64,000 nt of DNA from Selaginella moellendorffii (taxonomy: Eukaryota; Streptophyta; Lycopodiopsida; Selaginellales; Selaginellaceae). The notes beneath the pieces are model-generated. The model ran no database searches. It had not been told where the DNA came from and saw only the letters and a program-made list of their open reading frames with translations. The stretch covers positions 99,194-163,193 of the forward strand of contig NW_003314424.1 in NCBI RefSeq assembly GCF_000143415.4, read 5' to 3'. Shown here one piece after another: positions 34,651 to 47,359 of the stretch; the first letter of the stretch is position 1; each line of letters starts with the position of its first letter. A program made the position numbers and the translations under genes.

Positions 34651-34999
34651 TTTTGAATCCTTTCCTCAAAGTGGTGAGGGTCCTAAACCAACATCCCTGC
34701 CTTGTCAAGTTTAGGAAGTGGAGAAGGGAGCAGCTCCTTCTGCTCCTCGTGCAGTGTGGTAGGAGAGTCTAGGTCTGATTTTCTCAATTGTTGCTGATGT
34801 TCAAGGTTCTCTTGGCATGCTTCCTCCTAAAATTTTGCACGTATTGGATTAGGGCAAGCTTGTTCCCTTCCTCAAGAGTCTATGAGTGGTTCCCACCAGC
34901 TGGATGTGAGCTTGTCACGTGTAAGCCACAAAATTTTTCCTTTCCAATTTGCCAGCTTACCTCGTCTATCCGACCAACTCTGCCTTGGCTTGTGCTAAG

Positions 35000-36054
35000 T
35001 TCCCTCGCCAAGGTTCTTGCCTATGGTACCAGCTCCTACTTGGTCCTACTTGGTTTCAGCTACTCACTGCACGAGCAACGGAGTGTTAGCCATCCATCTA
35101 CAGATTCCCAAATCTCTCCCAATCCCCCTCCCCGGTTAGACTAGACTTAAGGTTCGGCTACACTCCCCGCAGGCACAAGCAGCCAAGCACACCAAGCCTC
35201 CAGATTCCTAACACCCCTTGGTACCACAAGACTTGATCATGGGACCCTCTAAATCCCAAGCCTTGGGTGCAGCACTTGCTTCGGGACGTCGGGGTGAAAA
35301 AACGTGGCCTAACGGCCCGGTATGGGTACTTCTACCCCCCCCCTTCCATCCCGAAGGGAAGGCCCAAGCCCCTAGGAAGGGCGAGGACCAATGAGCCACA
35401 AGGTACTTAAGTGGGGCACCACTCCACATGAGCCGGAAGCACCATAGTCGGTTTCCCTTTCGGGAGTGGGAGCTGCTCTTGAGCACTTCCCTGGGTGGCC
35501 CCTCCGGCACCACCCAAGCCCATGCTCACTCCCACCCAAGGCCCCTCGGCCCCAGTCTCAACCTCAAGTCAGTTTGGAAGCACCACTGGAGAGTTCCTTC
35601 AAGACTGGTTCCTGGACCTCACTATCCCTACTATACTTTTGAAACCCCCTACAGCCCCCCCCCCCCCCCCCCGACACACGTTTTGGGCTTTCACCCCTTG
35701 AGCTGTATTAGTATGTGGACTTAGTCTCAGAATCGATCTCAGACTCGATCTCGGACCCGACTTCGGACTCGGTCTCGAACTCGATCTCGGACTCCATCTC
35801 AGACCCGATCTCGGACTCAGTCTCGGACCCGATTTGGATCTCAGACTCCGTCTCGAACTCGGTCTCGAACTCGGTCTCGATCTCGGTCTCCGATTCGGCC
35901 TCGACTCGATCCCGGACTCTATCTCGAACTCGGTCTCAAAGTCGGTCTTGGACTCGATCTTCGACTCGGTCCCATCCAATGAACTCTTTGTCATTTCGGT
36001 CAAGCTTTCGGGGATCCTTTAGCCTACAACATCTCGGGGAGTCGGTTCCTTACA
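35000..36054 (-). repeat. 3' LTR of the Ty3/gypsy element
   Basis: On the minus strand the LTR starts with TGTAAGGAACCGACTCC at 36,054, directly after a purine-rich GGGTGGTGGAG that fits a polypurine tract. It runs to roughly 35.0-35.2 kb, but its far end is not defined. Its first 62 bp (35,993-36,054) recur at 41,230-41,291 next to gag. Confidence 0.65.
35715..35985 (-). repeat. Hexanucleotide array inside the LTR
   Basis: Six-base units of type TCGGAC, TCGATC, TCGGTC, TCGAAC repeat about 45 times. It lies within the LTR and is the inverted counterpart of the array at 28.03-28.44 kb. A poly-C run of 18 bases (about 35,656-35,673) lies just beside it. Confidence 0.88.
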
Positions 36055-36441
36055 ACTCCACCACCCATAGAAGAAGTTCGATGCCCACATCGAACGTCTC
36101 TTTTTATCCTATGACTTGTTAACCATGTCTCCGGGGGCATCCCCCCACTTAGCGGTGTGCCTAAGTTAGCCTATGACAACGGAATATAGGTGTCCCTATC
36201 CCCCTCACCTCACCACGCCCTAGTATGGGGTCGGGACTTGAACCCAGCCTTGCTTTACTAGGGGGTTGGGACTCGAACCCAACCTCCGTAGAATACGTCT
36301 ACGGATTCGACATCCCCGCGGGGAGTCGGGCGTAGTGCCCTACGCCTGGTTGACCTATCCAACCCATGCTAATTAGCTTACCTTCGACGCACCTTCGGGT
36401 CCCAACATATGCCACTTGCTCAACTTTGCAAATTGATATTT

Positions 36442-39400
36442 TTAATTGAACTTTGCATAAGTACATAGAGTTCTGCCTTGCAAAAATTCCTCCACTAGAT
36501 CTCGCGCGTTCGCTAGGTTCTTCTCCGGTTCCCATGTTGCTTCGCAGTGTGGAAATCCTTTCCACTTCACATGGAACTCTCTCACCTCGCGTCCTTGTCG
36601 CTTGCTCTTACACGCATTGAGGATGGCCTCGACTTCGTATTCCTCTTCCCCTTGGATAACCTTAGGTAAAGGTCTCACTTGGTCCTTGCGAATCGGATCC
36701 TCAAAGTATGGCTTGAGTAAGTTCACGTGGAACACTGGGTGCATCTTCCCCATCTCTTGAGGAAGTTGGAGACGGTAAGCCACTTTACCGATTCGTGCCT
36801 CAATCTCGTAAGGCCCCGCGAACCTGCTTAAGGAACTCAAGATCAATTCATTTACAGGAATACATGCATCTTTACCTTTGGGTCAACTTTCGGCTGATCC
36901 CACTTGGTAGTCTGAGGTTCTTGGTGTTCAGCCACACCTTCTCCCCAGCTTGGAACTCTACATCCCGACGCTTCTGGTTCGCGTATTTGGTTTGCCTTTG
37001 TTGAGCCCGTTCCAAGGAATCCCTCACTAGATTCCAAATGCTGAGTCTTTCCGCCGTGAATGCCTCCACTGCGGGCAACTCTCCATGATACTCGGCCACG
37101 CCGAGTTCCACAGGACCTTCAATAGCTCGCCCATTGATGACTTCCCATGGGCTCACCTTGATACTCGAATGTGGTGAGTTGTTATAACACATTTCCGCAA
37201 GTCCCAAATGACTTACCCAATTGGTCTGGTCTCCCGAGACATAGCATCGCTAATAATCCTCCAGCTGCCTATTCACCCTTTTCGTTTGTCCGTCTGTCAA
37301 GAAGTGTTAGTGCCAACAACTTGACTTAATACCCCATACCTGTCTGTGGGTGATAGGCTGTGCTGAATTTCAACTTGGTGCGATACTGTTCCAGGAGAGT
37401 CCTCCAGAACCTATTGGTGAAGATCTTATCTCGATCTGAAATGATCTCTTCCGGTCTTCCCCGCACTCGAACCACTTGTTCGAAGAATAGCTTCGCCACA
37501 CCTTCCGCATCCACCTCCGTTGTGGTGGGTATGAAATGTGCCATTTTCGAAAATCGGTCCACCACCACGAATATCGCATCAAACCCCTCGCTTGGGGGGA
37601 GTCCCGTGATGAAGTCCATCGTAAGACATTTCCACCGACGATCTGGAATTGGGATGCTTTGCAACAAGCCCCCACTAGCCTTAGTCACGGCTTTTACCTG
37701 CTGACATGTTGGACATGTCTTTACATAGTCTTGGACGTCCTTAGCCATATCTGGCCAATGGTACTTCCTCTTGAGTAAGCCCATCGTCTTGGGCACTCCG
37801 CCGTGTCCCGCAAAAGGTCCGTCATGACACTCTTCTAAGGCTACCTTCCTTAGTTCCCCTTCTGGAACATACACCCTCGTTTGCTTGTAATAGATGAGTC
37901 CGTTGTGTTTCGTATAGCCCATTTTCTCTTCCGTTGGCAGCTCACCTCTCTAGTGAGCTTCCCGTGCCTCTAGATTCCTCAGCAACACTTCTTGTGCTAG
38001 ACCATCGTTCTCATATGCTGTCCGCACATCGTCCCAGAAGGTTGCTGTTGCACTGGATATTGCCAACCTCAAGCTCGCTTTTCGACTTAGCGCATCCGCC
38101 ACGATGTTGCTCTTCCCAGGCTTGTACAGAATTTCACAATCAAACTCGGCCAAGGCATTGGCCCACCGACCTTGTTTCCCTCTCAGGTCAGGCTGCGACA
38201 AGAAGTGTTTTGTTGCCACATTGTCCGTATAAACCTTGAAGTGTCTCCCAAGGTAGTGTCGCCACTCCTTGAGCACCTTGACCACCACAAACAATTCCTT
38301 CTCGTGGGCAGGCCACTTCCGTTGAGCCTTGTCCAACTTCTTCGAGAAGAACGCTACCGGATGGTTGTCTTGCTTCAAAACTACGCCCAACACAAAGTCC
38401 GAAGCATCCGTTTCTACCTCAAAGTCCTTACCAAGGTCTGGTAATGCCAATACGGGAGCCTTCCTCAACTTCCCTTTGAGGTGGATGAATGCCGCCTCGC
38501 ATTCCACTATTCATACCATCTTCCCTTTTCCTATTTGGTCTGTTAAGGGCAGGGTTACTCTCGAATAGTGTCTGATAAACTTTCGATAGTAGTTGCATAG
38601 CCCAAGGAATGCCCTCAACTCGTGTACATTCGATGGTCACTCCCATTCCTGGATCGCTTGGACCTTCTCCGGGTCCACCTTGAGCCCATCCTGGCCCACC
38701 ACATGCCCGAGAAACTTTACCTCTTGTTGAGCAAAGTCACATTTGCTCTCTTTAGCATACAGTTTATGTTCCCTTAGTTTCTCAAACACCTTCGCCAAGT
38801 GTTCGGCATGCTCCTCTAGCATCTCGCTATAGATCAGAATGTCATCGATATAGACGACCATGAAGTGATCCAGATAAGGTACAAAGATGTGGTTCATCAG
38901 TGCCGAAAATATTGCCGGCGCATTGCATAGCCTGAAGGGCATCACCAGAAACTCAAAGCTCCCATACCTCGTTCGACAGGTTGTCTTCTCGACATCTTCC
39001 TCGGCTACCCTGATCTGGTAGTATCCTGACCTTAGGTCAATCCTCGAGAAGTATTTTGCCTTTCCCAACCTATCGAACAGGTCCTCAATCCTTGGCAAAG
39101 GGTACTTGTTCTTCTTTGTATACTTGTTGAGCAACTAGTAGTCCATGCATATGCGCATAGATTCATCTTTCTTTTTCACAAATAACACTAGCGCCCCATA
39201 CGGCGACTTGCTCAACCTAACATACCCTTTGTCCACCAACTCCTCTAGTTGGCACTTGAGCTCCTTGAGTTCTTTTTCGTTCAAACGATAAGGGGGATGA
39301 ACCACCGCCTCAGCACCCTCGACCAGCTCAATCTTATGTTCTATCGGTCGTGCTGGGGGCAACCCCACCGGTAGCTCCTCTGGCATGGTATCCTGGAATT

Positions 39401-41231
39401 GGTCCAACACCCGCTAGATCACTAAAGGTACTTCTTCCGTTCCTATCTTTTTGTCACTCTTCACCAAGAGTAAGCACAAAAAGGCTGCCTTAGTTCCTTT
39501 AGTGAGTTGTCCTCTCGTGGACACCAGGTTTAAGCAGGAGTCTTTGGCCTTGCTTTTCCCTACCTTTAGATCTTGGGCCTCCACCCTAGATCTTCTTCCT
39601 TGGGCATTCGCCAGTACCACAAGGTTTCTACCTTGTCCATGCAGGGCTACCACGAACCGATTGAACCAATCCATTCCGAAGATCACGTCAAATCCCGCCA
39701 TGTCCAACACAGTGAAATCCATGTCCACCTTCCAAGTCCCCACTTCGATTCTCGCTTGTCAAAGTACCTCATTGGTGCTTTGGCTACCTTGAACAAACTC
39801 TATAGTCCTTGGTTTGCCTAGCCGCTATACCGTTAGTCCGGCTTGCCGGACTATGTCTGCAGCCACAAAATTATCCGAAGCACCCGTGTCAATAAGGATC
39901 TTAACAAAGATACCTCCGAGCTTCCCTCGGAGGGCTAGTAGATGTCGCAAACGACTCTCTACCAAAGTTGCTCGTGTAATGAGGAACTTTGAGTTAGGGA
40001 CTGGATCACATACCTCAGTTTGGCCTTCACCCGACTTGATGGTTATATTGGCTCTAGCCTTCTTCGGGTAGGGACATTCCCTCGAAAAGTGTCCCGCTTC
40101 ACCGTAGTTGTAGCATACGTTGTTTCCCACGCTGCTATACTATTTGACCTTCTTATCCGTGGGTTTGTCTCTTTTCGCTTGACTCCCCCACGTACTCGCT
40201 CGTTAGCCACCGGATTTGCCTTTCCAGAACCCCGAGGACTCATTCTTAGAGAAACTCTTCTTGAATTTCCCTCGGCTATACGTTCCCCTTGGTTTGGCCC
40301 CTTTGCTAAACATGGACCCCGACCCCGTCGTGTTTCCCTTTCGCAGGTTATCGTTGAAATGCACCTTGATGGCCGCATTCAACGCTTCCTTGTAGTTGGT
40401 CGGGTTCCACCGCATCACCTCACCGTGAGCCTAGGTTTTCAAACTTGATATGAAGGCATGGAACGCATCCATATCCCCCATGTCTGTGACAAGTATCCTC
40501 TTTGCCATAAACCCATTCACATACTCCTGAATGGTTCCGGTCTGCTTTAGCCTACTCAGCTCGTCTCTTAGATGTAGAGTAGCATTCGGAGGAACGTAAG
40601 TCGCACGGATCCTCGCCTTCATCATTTCCCAAGTGGCCACCGGTCCTTCGTTGGCATCTGTCGTTCTCCACCAAGACTTGGCATTATCTGCCAAGTATGG
40701 TTTTGCACATGGGACTTTCTCCGAGCTTGGTAACCGCAATGCGCAGAAGTAGTCCTCCATATCATAAAACCAATCCTCCACCACCTTATAGTCATTCACT
40801 CCCTTGAAAACTGGTGGGGGCTTTGGTTTGTACTTGGGAACTGCCTGAGGGACTGATTCCACTTCGGTCTGTTCAACTTTGTTTGGTCCTGCCTCAGTCC
40901 CTACCGAGGGGTCCGCACCCTCTGCGCTGCCAGCATCCTCAGTCTTTCACTTTTTCTTCCGCTTCTCGTCACGCTTTAACTTGCGTACGAGAGTCTCTAG
41001 CAGGGCATTGGTTTGTGCCAATTGTCCTTCTAGAACGTCCAATCGAGCCTTGGACGACCGAACCTCACCACTAGACTCCTGTTTGGAAGTTGCCTCACTG
41101 GAGTCCTCCTCATGCAAGGATTCCTCATCCATAGCCTCCTGTTCGACCGGAGGCTCCAGCTCTGGAGGAGGTTCCGTCTCTGCTTGGGTTCGCTTATGTC
41201 CTGCCCTTGCCATCTCCCAGAAATCCGGCAT
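36442..41231 (-). pseudogene. Ty3/gypsy chromodomain retrotransposon gag-pol
   Basis: The order is complete. Gag (about 41.23-40.43 kb) is followed by a zinc knuckle CYNYGEAGHFSREC (second Cys lost), protease (LIDTGASDNF), reverse transcriptase ([20 protein letters not shown]), RNase H (TDASDFVLGVVL), integrase (HDGPFAGHGG, CPTCQQVK, MDFITGLPPS, AYHPQTG) and a C-terminal chromodomain (EVEAILNAC, FHVKWKGFPHCEATWEPE), which marks the chromovirus clade of plants. Stops at about 39,412, 39,133, 38,508 (TGA for a usual Trp before xxECEAAF), 37,925 and 37,325, with shifts, make it non-functional. Chromodomain elements usually integrate into heterochromatin. Confidence 0.92.
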
Positions 41232-41291
41232 TTCGGTCAAGCTTTTGGGGATCCTTTAGCCTATGACATCTCGGGGAGTCGGTTCCTTACA
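41230..41291 (-). repeat. Remnant of the 5' LTR fused to gag
   Basis: These 62 bp match the first 62 bp of the 3' LTR with about 4 differences, then run straight into gag at a GACCGAAATG that exists on both sides. The rest of the 5' LTR and the primer-binding site are missing, so a deletion between short matching sequences is likely. Confidence 0.7.
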
Positions 41292-41449
41292 ACACGTTCC
41301 CATGAACTGGAAGTGTGCTAGTCGCCCAGTCCTTCCGTGTCTTGAGGTTCTCAAGATCGATTTCAGGGGGTGCCACCTCTAGCAAATCTCCTTCTTGTCC
41401 ACAAAACATAGTAACCTAGGTCACTAGGTCAATGAAATGTGTATATATA

Positions 41450-43060
41450 TTTCTAATATCCTGTGGGGACTAATACAAAAACTAAGTGTGCCACCCTCTA
41501 ATGAAGCTACCTAAAAAACTCTTTTGCATCCCACATGTGGGCCTAGCCCTATAAAAGAAGAAGCTGTAATCTCCTCCTCCATGCCATGTCGAAGTTGACA
41601 TCTCCCTTCCATGCAGCTCTTAGGATTGACACTGGGGGACACCACCTCCATTGGCCCTCTACTCTAAAGCACAAGAGCCAAGCCTTTTGCCACTTCACCA
41701 TCCTTGACAGCTTCCCGTTATCCTTAAGAATAACATATTGTAGCCAAATTGCTACGAGCGTGAGTCACCACCATTCTGCCATCACCACCATTCTGCCATC
41801 ACCACTGACACTCTAGCTTATAGTCTATCAAAGTGGGACTTATTGCGTGCTTCCCATAATGCCTAAACTCCCATCACACACCAAATGGCCAACCTAGCAT
41901 AGCCCATTGCCACACCCAACTCCACTCTAGATGTGTCCTAGCACACATGAATCCTCCATCCATGTCAACCCCTACATCTAATACACCTCCAAGCTGGGCC
42001 CCTAGCCCCCTCAAACTAGTGCAGTACATCTCCATTACGTGCCTCTAAATCTTGTGTAACCCTAAGTTCCTTCTTAGCTTTGAGGATCTGCTATCACATT
42101 CCCATAGGGCTTGCATGACTGTCTTGATCTCGTCACACTCTTTGCATCTCCTATCCACATCCTCTTGGAATCATTGGCTTGCTGGGAGGCCATTGTTGGC
42201 CACCAGCCAAGATGTGACCTTCACTTTCTCCTACACTGGCAACTTTTAAAATTCCATTGTGTTGTCGACCATCTATTCCATGTGCACTCCTTGTTTTATC
42301 CACTTCCACCACAGATTTGGGATCTTCTCTAGATATCAACAAATCATTCAGTGCTCCTTTCACTTCGTATGAAAAGAAGTCATTTGCTCCTCTTCACCAT
42401 GCTGCATGGTCCCAGTCCAAATCCTCTAGTGGCTGTTTCTGCCACCATATCAATAGCCTATTGCCCTCCAGAAGACTCTCTAACTCAACCACTTCCAGCT
42501 GCTTGGGTGTCTGTCATAGCACTCAAATTCTTCCTCTAACTTCATTGTTCATGACCTGCAGCACCATTTGTGCTTCTCCCACCTAGTGGGAGGAGAGTAT
42601 CCCCCTCATAACTTGAAAGGGCCACCCTATATTGTCTCTTCGAGAGACCACAAACCATACCTCCACATCTCCTTTTGAATAGGCTGCAGTGGGAGCTGTG
42701 AATGCCCAAATCCAAGATCCTAGTGGGAAGCAGGTCCATACCCTACTCCTCCCACTATGAGTCCCTCTATACTATTATAAAGTCCCTAGCTTCGAGGCAC
42801 TATTTTGGCCATCCTCCTCCTCCTTTTGCCTTGTTCACCAGATGCAAAAGTTGCAGTATATCTAGCTGGAGGTTTTGCCTCCTCCACTGGCCAAACACCT
42901 TTAGCCACCTCACCATTTTCCTGGGTCCTTGTCCAACACCCCTACTAGGTTCTTCAGGGTCTAGAAGCTACTAACATGGAGTTTCCTCTAGATGGTGCAA
43001 TGTGCCTCTCTACCTATATCCTCTCTTTAGTCTTGAATAGTGCATTAAAGAATTAACCTA
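41450..43060 (-). mobile_element. LINE 3'-end relic, copy 3
   Basis: It begins with the GGGACTAATACAAAAACTAAG tail signature shared by copies 2 and 4 and continues with the CACCTCCATTGGCCC and CTTCACCATGCTGC(A)TGG blocks seen in the 27.6-kb copy. No frame is intact. Confidence 0.6.
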
Positions 43061-43067
43061 GTTTTCT

Positions 43068-43250
43068 AGTCGCCCACGAACATCAAATTCGTGTGGAAAC
43101 TCCTCACAGTCACGTACTCCCGGTAGACTCTGGCCTTGATGTGGATCACGTATCTCCGTGGGTTCATCCGTGGGGCGGCGTTGATCGCATCCTGGATCCA
43201 CCCAAACTGCCCCGACCCGTCCTGCACCACCACCGCGTCCACGATATTTT
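43068..43250 (-). pseudogene. Captured pectinesterase exon fragment
   Basis: The minus strand reads DAVVVQDGSGQFGWIQDAIN, AAPRMNPRRYVIHIKARVYR and EYVTVRSFHTNLMFVGD without interruption. This is the N-terminal part of the plant pectin methylesterase domain (consensus VAxDGSGxFxTIxxAVxAAP ... RYVIYVKxGxYxExVxVxxxKxNxMxxGD). Only about 60 residues are present, with LINE-derived sequence on both sides; the catalytic Gln/Asp/Arg region is absent. It is a host gene fragment carried by or inserted into repeat DNA. Confidence 0.85.
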
Positions 43251-43259
43251 GGCAAAGCT

Positions 43260-44250
43260 TGTTGGCAATGCACCTCATGTTTGGGAGGTGGACCCACACT
43301 GGATGTTTGCAGAGGGGCCAATACATGGTTAAGGGTGGCAATCTTATACAAGGCATCTATAGATTGTGGAAAGCATTCCCACTATAGCAAGTGGCATTGG
43401 AAAAGGTATAAGCTGCCAAGGTTGCCTACCCAGCTAGAGGCCCATGAGGATGATCTTATACCTTGTCGCCATTGCCATGTTGCTTAGGTCTATGATGCCT
43501 AGTCCACCCAGAATATGTGGCCAAGCTATCAATTGCCATGCCACCTTAGCCATTGTGTGCCTTGTGACCAGCACACCATGCCATACATATGTTCAAAGGA
43601 TCCATAACGTGATTTAGAAGTGGGCCTTAAGGAAATTTGGGATCCCAGCAAGGATTGTGGTAGCCAAGTGCATAGTGCTACCCATCATCTTGCAATATGG
43701 CCAAAGAAGTATTGGGACTTGGAGTCCACTTTGAAGAAGGTGAGAGCTATAGCGCTGAGTAGGATGTCATCTGACATTGTAGCGTTAAATTCCATTACTA
43801 CCTAGATGCTAGGTCCTTGGGTCAATAAACATGTATGTACATTCCTATGTCCCAATGAGACTAATACAAAAACTAGGCATGCCACCCTCTCAACAAGTTA
43901 CTATACATAATAGTCTTGTATCCCAACTGAACTTAGTCTTGAAGTAGAAATAGTCATGGTTATCTCATTTGGATCATGTTGATATCCAAATCTCCCCTTC
44001 TAGCCAAATGTAGAATAGAGTTAAGGGGGTGCCACTACTAGTGGATCACTCTACCAAAACATGAGAGTATCTGTTCCTCCACTTTTCTAGTCAACTGGGT
44101 TTCACCCATTCTTTCAAAATGGCATAATGGAGGTGCATTGTTGCAAGAGTAAGTCTCCACCATGAGGCTATCACCATAGATATCCTCACTTGTTGTCTAT
44201 TGAAATGACTTTTCTTTTTTACACTTATGCCAACTTTAGAAATAGACTGC
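43260..44250 (-). mobile_element. LINE 3'-end relic, copy 4
   Basis: The frame around 43.28-43.36 kb (WTHTGCLQRGQYMVKGG, read on plus as debris) resembles the LINE C-terminal region at 30.0 kb (YWLFAERPKQVVKGG). The tail around 43.85-44.15 kb shares AATACAAAAACTAGGCATGC and GGATCATGTTGATATCCAAA with copies 1 and 2. Confidence 0.6.
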
Positions 44251-44689
44251 AAGAAAATATATACCACATTATAATGGTAGGGTACACGTTAGCACACTAG
44301 CATTCTCTTGTATGAGAATGCTTTTCAGTCTTGGAAATGTTTTAAATAGACTTAATTATTTGACGTGATTACTTTTGAGTGTTTTGAATTTTATTTCTAT
44401 TTTATTATTCATAAATGACTCCCGAAAACTTTTAATGGGGATTCATTGTGTAAATATACCTTGCTCTTCTCATATGGGAGGATTGGGATATAATCAAGCA
44501 AGCAAAGTTTTTTATAAGAAGTATTATATAAATCTCAAATGCTATGGAAAGCTATGGAGTATATTTATTAGTGCTATCTGCCATGCTATTTATTTCTTAA
44601 TTTCTTTTGCTCCGAACTATTGTTTTGGAAGTAGCTTGAGCATTTTTATCAATGGTGACAGTGGTTTCCACATTTTCAGGAAATATCAT

Positions 44690-44995
44690 TGAAACTGGAT
44701 GAATAAGGCAACAACCAGATACGGCAGGTCAAGGAAAATGAAATGTATGTTTTTATTTTGCAAGCTCACATTTCATACAGGAAGAAGTGAAAGCACAAGC
44801 TTATACCGAGAAAATTTCACAGCTGCTGTTAACAGCTGTGTTTGCAGCTGGTGCTCTACAGTGACAAGTTTGAGCAGTTTCAGGTATTGTTCGAAATCCT
44901 ATGTTTAACTAAAACAGATTTGGCTTTGAGCAGGACACGCTGACTAAGAGTAATGAGGTGTTTGCGTCCTTTAAATCCAGCATTACCGTTCTCCT
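44690..44995 (+). pseudogene. Taxilin-like exon fragments
   Basis: Reading with short introns gives RQVKENEM, then QAYTEKISQLL, then LVLYSDKFEQFQ | DTLTKSNEVFASFKSS. The last block is the most conserved part of taxilins, coiled-coil syntaxin-binding proteins (consensus LYSEKFEEFQxTLxKSNEVFxxFK). A TAA lies upstream in frame, the join between QLL and LYSDK is out of frame, and the following EMEKM part is missing. It is a decayed fragment of a host gene. Confidence 0.7.
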
Positions 44996-46240
44996 TCCCT
45001 AGAGCCAAAGGTATGTGGGATTTCGACCTCTGGTAGATGGTACAACGCTTTCGTTTTCGTTATGTAGATGGTACAGGATCCTGGGATGTGAGAAGATCCA
45101 CCTGGGGAGAGAGGTCACGCTCCTCACAAGCACAATGCCAGCAAGAAAGAAGAAGAGATACATTGCCCCAAGGTATGGCTGAGCAAAACACTTGGTAACT
45201 GGACTGATTGTAGCTTTATTCTTTGGGTGTGGCAGCTGGCTATTTTGGAAATAAGTCTGCCCGCTTCCAGCAATTATTCTGGTGAAAGCCAACAACTTGG
45301 AGGCCCCCTCCCCTTGTGAAACCCGGTTGCTTCTGAGCAAAGGCACCACAGAGGTCTGGACAGGAACTTTTTTGCCTTGAGAATGTTTGGATTGAGTAGT
45401 AGAGCTGCATGTCTCTGTCTTTAGGAAGCTAAGCAGGACAGTGACAAAAATCCTTGAATGCCCTCACTAATGCCTCTCATTGTGTTGTGACAGAAGTCCA
45501 GAGAAAATGGCTTGGCTGGCCGGGATGGAGATTGGAAGGGGAGCTACAAAAAACTCCAGAGCAAGGCTGGGATCTTCCTGGAAGTTTGAGACGAAGAACG
45601 TGTTACAACCCCAAGTAAGCTTTGCTTTCAGCACAGTTTTAAATGAAATTGATCTCTTGTGCAAATTGCAAGATCATGGAATATGATTGCCATGATGTTT
45701 GTTCCGGTGCTAGTTAAAAAGTACGAAGAGCTCTAGCATGAGACAAGACCGTGAAGCTTAGAAAAAAGCAAAGCAAGAAAGTATGTGGTGGCTGGATATT
45801 TTGGAAGTAAGGAGTATTTCCATTGCCCATTGCATTTCATGGTAATGAAAATTTTCCTATAAAACATTTTTAACTATATAATGTGTAGAGAGTTGTGAAA
45901 TTATTAAGTTTGTCATAACCTTATTATTTTAAAATTTATAATATTTATATTAAATTACAATTGAAAATTGAGTTAAACTTATGAACTAAACTTTTCAGCT
46001 CATGAACTCAAGAGTCTACACTCCCAAGAACCATGTCAAGTCAAGGGGGAAGGGTAAAAGGAGAGGGACAGTAGAGACCCACCTTTGATCCAACAATAAT
46101 CTTCACTTGCACATGAATCCTTTGTCCACCACTGCACTCCTCCTCCGGCTCTGTCCGCATGACAAACGCTTCCAGCTACACAGTAGTACCGAGCTTGGCC
46201 TGGACGCACAGAGGATTAGCACCAGGAAGGAACAACGTCA
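44996..46240. other. No recognisable gene
   Basis: A minus-strand frame at 45,000-45,349 contains one hydrophobic stretch (AMYLFFFLAGIVLV) but no family resemblance. The rest is AT-rich. Confidence 0.35.
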
Positions 46241-46243
46241 AGC

Positions 46244-47340
46244 TCACTCACCCCCTCCAAGGACTTGACGTGATATATCATATATGTGCTTGAGCCCTGA
46301 TCTCCTGGGGCCGTGGCCAAAGTGCGCAGCAAAGCCATGTGCAGTACATGGCCAACCCACAAGCTTCAGCCAAGAGCTCGTCCCCCAAACACTGATCCCT
46401 GCGAGTTGAGCTGCTGAGGCTCCACCATAAAACACGTTTGGTGTCGAGTGCTCTGGATCAAGACAGCACTAGCATCATCCTTGCTTCCTGATGCCAGCAG
46501 TTGCCGCCCCTCGTCGAGCATGCATCCCACACGTTTCTGCCAGCCATCAGCGGCCTGGGGAGCTCCAAGCGCGGCGTGATGATCGTGACGATCATCCACA
46601 TCCACGCGTCTGGCTTCAAGAGCATTCACCCGCGCTGGCTTGCCAGTTATCCTGTCGCGGGCCACGAAGACGAGGCCAGCCTCCAGGGCAGTAGCTTGGT
46701 GCTGCAGAGCTTGGACGTGTACGTGGAGGGAGCTGCGGCCGGCTCGTTGAACCGTTCCACGTCCACATCGAACAGCAGCGGCTTGTGGATGACCAGGCCG
46801 TCCAAGAGTACCGTCAAGAACATGAGCGGCCTCGAGGCACCTTGTCTCCGAGGCAATGCTGTAGCATAAGCAAATTATCATCGTTAGATATGGCGATTTC
46901 ACCTTGCGGCAGACGTGCTCTCCCAGGCAATCCATATCCTTGAGCAGCCTCGCCATGCTAATCTCCTGCATGTGGTCCTGGTAGTGGAGCTGGAGGAGCC
47001 TGTCCGTGGCCAAGAGGAAGTGGACGCTCACACGCCCGTCTTGCACTGATCGCTGCGGCAACGAGAGCTGGGAGGCGGCCAGCGAGTCGAGGCGAGTGAA
47101 AGAACCGTCGCCTCCTTCCCCGCCACCCCAGCAGGCCAGTTGATGAGTCCCAGGGAGTCGCAAGCTGCGGGGCTCGAAGCCAGCCACTTCCACTGCTCCA
47201 CGGTCACGGGGGATACGTACAGACTGCCTGGGAACAGCGCCATCGGCATCTTCTGCTGCCGTGGCGGCGGTGGCGGCGGGGGCACCAACACTCATGTATC
47301 CTCCCCACCATCGCCGATTTAGGGCCGACCTTACACGATG
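46244..47340 (-). pseudogene. ACOT9-type acyl-CoA thioesterase relic
   Basis: In pieces and different frames the minus strand shows FPGSLYVSPVTVEQWK, LATDRLLQLHYQDHMQEIS, MARLLKDMDCLGEHVCRK, SRPLMFLTVLLDGLVIHKPL, LFDVDVERF, GRSSLHVHVQALQHQATALE, LVFVARDRITGKPARVNAL and FMVEPQQLNSQGSVFGG. These are the first hotdog domain and the start of the second in mitochondrial/plastid ACOT9-like thioesterases. One intact 44-nt intron (GTGAAATCG...TTGCTTATGCTACAG with a CTAAC branch site) is still visible at about 46.86-46.91 kb. At least three frame breaks and a premature end make it a pseudogene. Confidence 0.75.
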
Positions 47341-47359
47341 GAAGGGCTTTGCTGCCATG

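Noticed and set aside
47028-47358. A new poly-Pro protein in the 47-kb region
   Set aside because: The segments before and after match ACOT9-type thioesterase in alternating frames, so this is pseudogene sequence with a GGC repeat.
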